This document shows positions 1-5,241 of a stretch of 7,023 nt of DNA, piece by piece. The position numbers and the translations under genes were made by a program. Numbering within the stretch: the stretch's first letter is position 1; each line of letters begins with the position of its first letter. The DNA is taken from the NCBI GenBank assembly GCA_035267185.1, contig DATFLY010000134.1, forward strand, positions 1-7,023, in the 5' to 3' direction. The DNA is from JAUIBE01 sp035267185 (GTDB lineage Bacteria; Pseudomonadota; Gammaproteobacteria; Xanthomonadales; SZUA-36). Below the pieces are notes generated by a model. That model was not told where the DNA came from and searched no databases. It saw nothing but the letters and a program-made list of their open reading frames with translations.

Positions 1-551
1 AATCGCTCGTCAAGTTCAAGGTGAAACTGTAAACCATAGGCCTTTTTACCATAGCGGATCGCCTGGTTGTCGCACAGTTCACTTCGTGCAAGCTGAATGG
101 CACCGGCCGGCAGGTCGAAAGTATAACCATGCCATTGAAAAACGGGACGCGTGTTCGTCAGGCCACAAAATACCGGGTCGGCCGCCGCCTCTGGCGTGGG
201 TTCAACGTCGTACCAGCCGATTTCCCATTCAGGTGCGGGCCGCAAAGGCGCACCCAGGGTGTGTGCAAGCAACTGTGCCCCCAGGCAGATGCCCAGCACT
301 GGCATGTCCTGTTTCAGCGCTTCTTCAATACAGCGGATTTCAGTTGTCAGATGTGGATACCGATCTGCCTGGTTCGGCATCATCGGGCCACCCAACACGA
401 TCAATGCCTGGTAGCGGTCGATGCCCGGGCTGGCGTCCGGTTCGCGATGGAAGTTCACATACCGGATGCGATGTCCACGTTGGCGCAACATGGGGTCAAG
501 CGTGCCTAACGGCTCTGCGGCAACATGCTGAAAGACAAGGACCCTGGCCAT
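1..551 (-). CDS. Class I glutamine amidotransferase domain protein (partial, C-terminus beyond left edge)
   Basis: Reading the minus strand from the ATG at 551-549 gives at least 183 codons with no stop before the window edge, so the C-terminus is missing. The protein opens with MARVLVFQHVAAEPLG, a typical start of stand-alone class I amidotransferases related to the GMP synthase glutaminase domain. It has the oxyanion strand VLGGPM (about 52-57), the nucleophile elbow GICLGAQ with Cys89, a WHGYTF motif around 140-145, and LQFHLE at 174-179, where His177 and Glu179 complete the Cys-His-Glu triad. All catalytic residues are therefore present, and it should hydrolyse glutamine or another gamma-glutamyl compound in the cytoplasm. 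No synthetase domain is seen in the visible part, and the ammonia acceptor or true substrate is unknown. It starts 15 bases after the proA stop with no clear Shine-Dalgarno, suggesting coupling to proA translation. Family call is firm; the specific function is not. Confidence 0.88.
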   Translation of the reverse strand, partial: MARVLVFQHVAAEPLGTLDPMLRQRGHRIRYVNFHREPDASPGIDRYQALIVLGGPMMPNQADRYPHLTTEIRCIEEALKQDMPVLGICLGAQLLAHTLGAPLRPAPEWEIGWYDVEPTPEAAADPVFCGLTNTRPVFQWHGYTFDLPAGAIQLARSELCDNQAIRYGKKAYGLQFHLELDER

Positions 552-566
552 AAGAATTCGTGCCGA

Positions 567-1823
567 TTAAGGTCGAATCTGGCCATCGCCCCGAATGACC
601 CACTTGTAGCTGGTCAGTTCGGGTAATGCCATGGGTCCACGGGCGTGGAGCTTCTGCGTGCTGATGCCAATTTCAGCACCCATTCCGAATTGCCCGCCAT
701 CGGTAAATGCGGTTGATGCATTGGCATAAACTGCCGCGGCATCGACGCCGGAAAGGAATTTCTCGATCACGCTGCGATCCTCGGCAACCACGGCTTCGGA
801 GTGCCGGGAACTGTACTCGTAAATATGCTCAAGGGCTTCGGCCAGGCTGTCCACCGTCCTGATTGACATCGCATGGGAGAGAAACTCCTGTCCAAAGTGC
901 TCTTTTCGGGCACGCTCCAATGGTCCCTGGTAATAGTCTTGCAGGGCCAGGAATGCGCTTTCGTCAGCGAACACCCTGGTGTCATATTGCCCGCCCAGTT
1001 CCTCGAGCATTTCGGGAAGGCGCTTGAGCCAGTCGCGATGAATCACCAGCGTATCAAGCGCATTGCATACACTCACTCTTCGGGCCTTGGCGTTTGTGAC
1101 AATCGCCCTGGCTTTCTCAAAATCAGCGCTGGCATCAACATAGGTGTGAACGATGCCTGCCCCTGTTTCGATCACGGGAATCCTGGCATGGTCACGCACG
1201 AAATCGATCAGGCCACGCGAGCCCCTGGGTATCGCCAGGTCAATGTCATCCACCGCTTCGAGAACCAATGGAAGTGCTGCACGATCTGCGGGCGTCAGAA
1301 GCGCGACTTCGGGGCTGATGTTGTGCTCGATCAATGACTGGTGAATCAGCTCGATTGCTGCCTGGTTGCTGTCCACAGCATCGCGGCTTCCTTTCAGGAT
1401 GCAGGCATTGTGCGATTTGAAACACAATGCAAAGACATCGAAAGTCACATTGGGCCGGGACTCGTAGATCACTGCAATCACGCCCATGGGGACGGTGATC
1501 TTTTCAAGATTGAGTCCGTTTTCAAGCAAACGCCTTTCAAGCACATGGCCAACCGGTGAATCCAGCGAAGCAACCCGCCTGATATCACTGGCAATCGACT
1601 CCAGTCGCTCGGGATTGAGCATCAGGCGGTCATACTTGGGATCTTCGGGGTCCATACGTGCCAGGTCGCGCTGGTTAGCTTCAAGCAGTCGGCCCGGGTC
1701 TGAATCGACTTTTCCTGCGAGTGTAAATAAAACAGCCCTGACCAGTTCGTCGCCCAGGTTTGTCAGCGCCCTGGCAGCGTTTCGCGTGGTTCGCATGTCT
1801 TGCTGAAGTTGAGACTTATCCAT
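567..1823 (-). CDS. proA: Gamma-glutamyl phosphate reductase (glutamate-5-semialdehyde dehydrogenase)
   Basis: ProA reduces gamma-glutamyl phosphate with NADPH to glutamate-5-semialdehyde, the second step of proline synthesis, in the cytoplasm. The 418-residue product matches the usual family length (E. coli about 417) and is an aldehyde dehydrogenase-fold protein. Visible signatures are VIYESRPNVTFDVFALC (118-134) in the cofactor domain, LAIPRGSRGLIDFV (196-209), VSVCNALDTLVIH (250-262) with the catalytic Cys253, and the C-terminal block YANASTAFTDGGQFGMGAEI (366-385) followed by KLHARGPMALPELTSYKW. The ATG at 1823 lies three bases after the proB stop, and GGTGA (complement of 1831-1835) inside the end of proB is a well-spaced ribosome binding site, so the two are translationally linked. 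The motif wording (VSVCNALD, SYKWVIRGDGQIR) is closer to the form I associate with Bacteroidota than to the E. coli or Xanthomonas forms. Function is secure. Confidence 0.97.
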   Translation of the reverse strand: MDKSQLQQDMRTTRNAARALTNLGDELVRAVLFTLAGKVDSDPGRLLEANQRDLARMDPEDPKYDRLMLNPERLESIASDIRRVASLDSPVGHVLERRLLENGLNLEKITVPMGVIAVIYESRPNVTFDVFALCFKSHNACILKGSRDAVDSNQAAIELIHQSLIEHNISPEVALLTPADRAALPLVLEAVDDIDLAIPRGSRGLIDFVRDHARIPVIETGAGIVHTYVDASADFEKARAIVTNAKARRVSVCNALDTLVIHRDWLKRLPEMLEELGGQYDTRVFADESAFLALQDYYQGPLERARKEHFGQEFLSHAMSIRTVDSLAEALEHIYEYSSRHSEAVVAEDRSVIEKFLSGVDAAAVYANASTAFTDGGQFGMGAEIGISTQKLHARGPMALPELTSYKWVIRGDGQIRP

Positions 1824-1826
1824 TGA

Positions 1827-2936
1827 TCATTCACCGTGCCGCGACAGGTACAGGTAATCGTAATGAACCAGGGGTCGCTGGCCATGTTTGCCAATGACGC
1901 CTTCGGCCTCGACATGATCGAATTGCGACTTGCCGCACCCCAGCACATTGCCTTCTCTGTCGCGTATCAGCAAAACGTCCCCCTTGTCGAATGAACCTTC
2001 AATGCTCACGACCCCGACCGGAAGCAGGCTGGTCAGGCGATTGTCATCCATGAGCGCTTCCACAGCACCCTGGTTGATCACGGCAAAGGCAGTTGCATGC
2101 CCACCTGCGCTTGCCAGCCAGCGCTTGGTGCGGGAAACGGCCTTGCTGGCCGGGAATCGTGTGCCGAGTTCTTCACCCCGGGCAACGCAGCCAAGTACAC
2201 CTGGTGTGCGGCCGTTGGCAATCACCACTTCGGTTCCCAGTGAGGCGGTGTCAATGGCGATGCCGAGCTTGCTGTGCATGCCGCCACGTCCCAGCCGGGA
2301 GGTGCCTTCGCGTACGATTTCCTCAACACGATGGATAGACTCATCCCATCTGGAAATGATCTCTCCATTCGCTGTGTCACCCAGGTAAAGTCCCGGGACA
2401 GAACTCAGCATGATCAGCAGGTCCGCATCGACCATTCCGGCCAGCAGCCCTGCAAGCTCATCGTTGTCGGTAAACATGAGTTCGGTGGTTGCAACCACGT
2501 CGTTCTCGTTGACCACTGGAATTACTTCAGCCTGGATCAGGCCTTCAAGGCATGCCCGCATGTTGAGGTAGTGACGGCGTGACTGGAAGTCACTTTTGCT
2601 GGTCAGAACCTGCGCCACGCCGTGGCCATGTTTGGCAAACTCCTGGCGCCAGCGCTCCATCAGCAGCACCTGTCCGGTGGCTGCCTGGACCTGTTTGCGG
2701 ACGACGGGATCAGTCACTCTGCGCAGTGCTTTCGAATCGAAACCACTGCCTGCTGCGACCGCTCCGGAAGAGACAACGAGAACCTTGCAGCCTTCTTCAG
2801 AAAGCATGGAGACCTGCGCGGCCAGACTGGCGATGATTTTATCGTCAAGGCGTGCGCTGGATTCGTCTCCCGGTGTACAAAGCACCTGGCTGCCGATCTT
2901 TACAACGATGGTCTGGGCGTGTCGATGCTGTTCCAT
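1827..2936 (-). CDS. proB: Glutamate 5-kinase
   Basis: ProB phosphorylates glutamate with ATP to gamma-glutamyl phosphate, the committed and usually proline-inhibited step of proline synthesis; the labile product is passed to ProA. The 369-residue length matches the family (E. coli 367). The N-terminal amino-acid kinase domain (about 8-255) shows VVKIGS (11-16, with Lys13), VSSGAVAAGS (55-64), VVNENDVVAT (141-150), MFTDNDELAGL (154-164) and GRGGMHSK (216-223). The C-terminal part (about 278-366) fits a PUA domain. Asp116 in SKSDFQSRRHYLN aligns with E. coli Asp107, a residue known from feedback-resistant mutants, so proline inhibition is probably retained. Two motifs differ from E. coli: GRGGM replaces GTGGM, and SSVPGLY (178-184) replaces TDxxGLY. 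The ATG at 2936 is the first possible start, because an in-frame TGA lies just upstream; no strong Shine-Dalgarno is visible. The gene begins 30 bases after the lipoprotein gene and ends 3 bases before proA. Confidence 0.97.
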   Translation of the reverse strand: MEQHRHAQTIVVKIGSQVLCTPGDESSARLDDKIIASLAAQVSMLSEEGCKVLVVSSGAVAAGSGFDSKALRRVTDPVVRKQVQAATGQVLLMERWRQEFAKHGHGVAQVLTSKSDFQSRRHYLNMRACLEGLIQAEVIPVVNENDVVATTELMFTDNDELAGLLAGMVDADLLIMLSSVPGLYLGDTANGEIISRWDESIHRVEEIVREGTSRLGRGGMHSKLGIAIDTASLGTEVVIANGRTPGVLGCVARGEELGTRFPASKAVSRTKRWLASAGGHATAFAVINQGAVEALMDDNRLTSLLPVGVVSIEGSFDKGDVLLIRDREGNVLGCGKSQFDHVEAEGVIGKHGQRPLVHYDYLYLSRHGE

Positions 2937-2966
2937 GGTGCGTCATAGGCCGTGTCTGCAGGGCGA

Positions 2967-4679
2967 TTAAAGGCCCAGCACGCTGACACCCTGGTCAAAT
3001 ACGATGTCCACCGGAATGGCGGCATTGGCCAGGCGGTCAAGATCATTTTGCAATTGTGGGCCGACTGCAGCGTATTCACCCACAAAAGCATCGACAGTTT
3101 CGTAATCACCGTCGCCCTGCAGTGTCAGCAATGTTGATGAGAGATCCTTAACCGCGGCCTCAAAAGCCTCGACATTGATGCGATAAACGCCGGTTTCCTC
3201 GTCCCGGCTGAAGGCACCGGCCTCGCTGAAGAAATTGAAGCGAATCATGTTGGCCTTGCCATGTGCACTGGAAGCACCGAAGCGCACTGAACGGAAGATT
3301 CCGGCCATAAAGGTGACGTAGTTGTCCATCAGTTCACCTTCGGTGATTTCGCCTCTTTCACGCAGGGACTGGACCATGTAAAGGCCCAGGATGTCAGCCT
3401 TTCCTTCTTCCAGTGCCGAGGCATGCTCCTTGAGTGCCTTGCGAACCGTTCCATTGCCGGTGATGGTGTTCTTGATGCCCAGGCCATGAGCCACTTCATG
3501 GAACATGGTGTTGCCGAAAAAGGCGTCAAAGGTGATGTGATCACGCTGATCTTCTGCAATCAGCATTTCGGAAATCGGCACCAGGATCTGGTTGAACTTG
3601 GCCAGCATGGCGTTCTTGAGCTGAAGGCGTCGGGTTCCCTTGGCCAGTTGCACTTCCTCATCGTTCGGAAGATTGATGGCGATGGTTTTCGAACCTGCGT
3701 TGCAGTCACCGGCGTAGAAAACAACATCATAGGCATTCAGGTCCGCATCCGAACCCGGTGTTTCCTGCTTGTAGGCATCGGGCACCGGGATTCCGGCCTG
3801 CAATTCGGGCAGGAAAGCGGCAAACCGCGTCAATCTGTCGCTCCACTCAAGGTCCTTCACCAGGACGTATCCTTCAAATGCAGCCCGGTATCCGAACAGT
3901 TTGTCTTCATAAGTTTCGATTGGACCAATCACCAGGTCGATCGGATTATTTTTCATGTCCATCCAGGCCATGTCTGAAGGCTGGTACTCATCGCTCAGGA
4001 AAGCATCGGCCCTTAGCCGCAGGTATTGCGCAAACTCAGGATCTTCCGCAAGATCAGCGGCCTGGCGTAACAGGTCGGCCGCCTCGCTGAGCTCAGCTTT
4101 GAACACGTCACTGTAAGACACCAGCTCCAGTTCACCGGCCTGATTACGACGTATGATTGAATAGAGGCCATCTTTACCAGGCTGGTCCCATGCTTCGAAT
4201 TCCTCCTTGGTCATGTCTTCCGGATAGAAGCGTGCCCCGAGTGGTTTTTCGCCGTATTGTTCAACAAAAGGCTGGTCACCATCCAGGCGGTCCCATGGGC
4301 CATAATTGATTTCTGCAAAGCGGCGTTGTTTCGGATCATCAATGCCGGAGAGCAGGTCATCCTTGTCGCCATATGCCTGTTGCCAGAAAAGTCCGTCCAT
4401 GATTGTTGAAGCTTCAATCAGCAGGGGAATCATTTGCTTCTGAGCATCACTCAGGTGACCCAGATCCGCGGTCAGGCTGACCGGCGCGTAAATGTCATAA
4501 CGGGAAGGAGCAGGTTCGGCTTCAGCTGGTTCAGGTGCGGCTTCCATCACAGGTTCTGCGACAGCCGCTGATTCCATGGGCTCTTGTGTGCTTTCTGATT
4601 CTGAAGCACGATCACAGGCAGAGATGACCAGGCCGAGCGCAAGAATGATCAATAACCTGATCGCAGTTTGAAATTTCAT
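2967..4679 (-). CDS. Zinc-dependent peptidase-like lipoprotein, M49 (dipeptidyl-peptidase III)-related
   Basis: This 570-residue protein starts with a lipoprotein signal: a basic start, the hydrophobic stretch AIRLLIILALGLVIS, and a lipobox ending SAC, giving lipidated Cys22. Residues 23-59 are a Glu/Pro/Ala-rich linker, probably a flexible tether. The large C-terminal domain carries HEVAHGLG (394-401) and SALEEGKADILGLY (421-434). By analogy with dipeptidyl-peptidase III the zinc ligands would be His394, His398 and Glu425, with Glu395 as the catalytic base. Blocks such as AINLPNDEEVQLAKGTRRLQ (334-353) and SAHGKANMIRFNFF (471-484) are what I recall from the bacterial and plant DPP III-like group. 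Classical DPP III has HEXXGH; this one has HEXXH. The predicted role is zinc-dependent cleavage of short peptides in the periplasm, but substrate and even activity are inferred. Asp23 right after the lipidated Cys would, under the enterobacterial +2 rule, keep it in the inner membrane. GGAG (complement of 4686-4689) sits correctly before the ATG. It is the first gene of the minus-strand operon. Confidence 0.85.
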   Translation of the reverse strand: MKFQTAIRLLIILALGLVISACDRASESESTQEPMESAAVAEPVMEAAPEPAEAEPAPSRYDIYAPVSLTADLGHLSDAQKQMIPLLIEASTIMDGLFWQQAYGDKDDLLSGIDDPKQRRFAEINYGPWDRLDGDQPFVEQYGEKPLGARFYPEDMTKEEFEAWDQPGKDGLYSIIRRNQAGELELVSYSDVFKAELSEAADLLRQAADLAEDPEFAQYLRLRADAFLSDEYQPSDMAWMDMKNNPIDLVIGPIETYEDKLFGYRAAFEGYVLVKDLEWSDRLTRFAAFLPELQAGIPVPDAYKQETPGSDADLNAYDVVFYAGDCNAGSKTIAINLPNDEEVQLAKGTRRLQLKNAMLAKFNQILVPISEMLIAEDQRDHITFDAFFGNTMFHEVAHGLGIKNTITGNGTVRKALKEHASALEEGKADILGLYMVQSLRERGEITEGELMDNYVTFMAGIFRSVRFGASSAHGKANMIRFNFFSEAGAFSRDEETGVYRINVEAFEAAVKDLSSTLLTLQGDGDYETVDAFVGEYAAVGPQLQNDLDRLANAAIPVDIVFDQGVSVLGL

Positions 4680-4685
4680 ATGTAG

Positions 4686-4689
4686 CTCC
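4686..4689 (-). promoter_or_regulatory. Shine-Dalgarno of the M49-like lipoprotein gene
   Basis: On the minus strand the bases read GGAG, followed by six bases and then the ATG at 4679-4677. This spacing is near ideal and supports the start that begins with the lipoprotein signal peptide. Confidence 0.7.
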
Positions 4690-4729
4690 GTGTTAATGAC
4701 GCGTTTGCTTTCTGTTGTCCAAGCAGCAC

Positions 4730-4738
4730 ATCATATCA
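4730..4738 (-). promoter_or_regulatory. Probable extended -10 promoter element for the lipoprotein-proB-proA operon
   Basis: Minus-strand bases read TGATATGAT, that is TG-n-TATGAT, an extended -10 with five of six matches to TATAAT. No good TTGACA box is found 16-18 bases upstream, which is common when the TG extension is present. Transcription would begin near 4723 and give a leader of about 44 bases before the ATG at 4679. This is inferred from sequence only. Confidence 0.45.
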
Positions 4739-4803
4739 ATTTAAGCCTTGGAAATGCGGCCATACTGCCCCATTTTGACGAGGATAAGGCAACGTCGCTA
4801 ACC

Positions 4804-4808
4804 GAGGG
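4804..4808 (+). promoter_or_regulatory. Shine-Dalgarno that fixes the start of the FmdB-family gene
   Basis: The bases GAGGG lie nine bases before the ATG at 4818. An earlier in-frame ATG at 4809 directly abuts this site with no spacer, so it cannot use it. This, together with the conserved MPIYEYRC beginning, places the start at 4818. Confidence 0.7.
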
Positions 4809-4817
4809 ATGTTCGAT

Positions 4818-5177
4818 ATGCCAATTTATGAATATCGCTGCAATTCCTGCGGCCATCAACTGGAAAAAATTCAACGCATGAGCGATGACCCGCTCACGGA
4901 TTGTCCGTCCTGCGAGAAATCTGCATTACGCAGGCTGATCTCGCCTGCCGGGTTTCGTCTCAAAGGCAGTGGTTGGTACGAAACAGATTTCAAAACGGGC
5001 AGCAAACGAAACGTTGCTGGTGCCGACAGCGAAGATAAGAAAAAATCACCCGACAAGAGCGAATCGGGCAGCAAAGACACTTCGAAGTCCGATAGCAGTT
5101 CAGATTCCGGAAAAACACAAAAAGCAGGTTCAGAAGCTTCCGGGAAGTCAGCCGGAAAGGACAAATCTGCTGCCTGA
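4818..5177 (+). CDS. FmdB-family zinc-ribbon protein
   Basis: The 119-residue product begins MPIYEYRCNSCGHQLEKIQ, the hallmark of the FmdB family of small CxxC-CxxC proteins. Two pairs, Cys8/Cys11 and Cys29/Cys32 (DCPSC), should bind one zinc ion. A conserved SPAGFRLKGSGWYETDF segment follows at about 45-61. From about residue 62 to the end the chain is low-complexity, rich in Ser, Lys, Asp, Glu and Gly, including an SDSSSDSG stretch; it should be disordered, and a Ser-rich tail is a family habit. The name comes from a proposed regulator of formamidase genes in methylotrophs, but the general function is unknown; a role in nucleic-acid or protein binding is only inference. It lies 64 bases upstream of aspS in the same direction, a neighbourhood I know from gammaproteobacteria, and diverges from the lipoprotein operon. 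An in-frame ATG three codons earlier (4809) is rejected because of Shine-Dalgarno spacing. Confidence 0.93.
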   Translation: MPIYEYRCNSCGHQLEKIQRMSDDPLTDCPSCEKSALRRLISPAGFRLKGSGWYETDFKTGSKRNVAGADSEDKKKSPDKSESGSKDTSKSDSSSDSGKTQKAGSEASGKSAGKDKSAA

Positions 5178-5202
5178 TCCGGAGCAGGTATTTCAAAACA
5201 TC

Positions 5203-5221
5203 GGTAGTTAAAATAACTGCC
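5203..5221 (+). promoter_or_regulatory. Small hairpin between the FmdB-family gene and aspS
   Basis: GGTAGTTA, loop AAA, TAACTGCC form an 8-bp stem with one G-U pair and a three-base loop. It ends 20 bases before the aspS ATG. No U-tract follows on the plus strand (the next bases are TTATAAAAA), and only a weak one on the minus strand, so a normal intrinsic terminator is unlikely. It could be a leader or mRNA-processing structure, or an operator-like palindrome; it could also be chance. Confidence 0.35.
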
Positions 5222-5241
5222 TTATAAAAAGAGAATTCAAG

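Noticed and set aside
86..553. 155-codon plus-strand open frame over the amidotransferase region
   Set aside because: The minus strand carries an intact amidotransferase with its catalytic motifs across the same bases; the plus-strand translation has no recognisable motif and is a shadow frame.
3423..3977. 184-codon plus-strand open frame inside the lipoprotein gene
   Set aside because: It is antisense to the region with the HEXXH and EEGKAD motifs, and its translation resembles no family I know.
4809..4817. Upstream ATG adding Met-Phe-Asp to the FmdB-family protein
   Set aside because: The GAGGG site directly abuts this ATG, leaving no spacer, and the family begins MPIYEYRC, which matches the ATG at 4818.
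4690..4881. 63-codon plus-strand frame in the divergent gap running into the FmdB-family gene
   Set aside because: It overlaps the start of the zinc-ribbon gene in another frame, covers the likely minus-strand promoter, and has no domain signature.
4871..5164. 97-codon minus-strand frame opposite the FmdB-family tail
   Set aside because: It arises from the low-complexity Ser/Lys/Asp codons on the other strand and has no ribosome binding site or motif.
5203..5221. Intrinsic terminator after the FmdB-family gene
   Set aside because: The stem is short and AT-rich and is followed by TTATAAAAA rather than a run of T, so it lacks the U-tract required.
5223..5228. TATAAA as a -10 box for an aspS promoter
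   Set aside because: No -35-like hexamer lies 16-18 bases upstream (5200-5205 reads ATCGGT), and transcription would start almost at the ribosome binding site.
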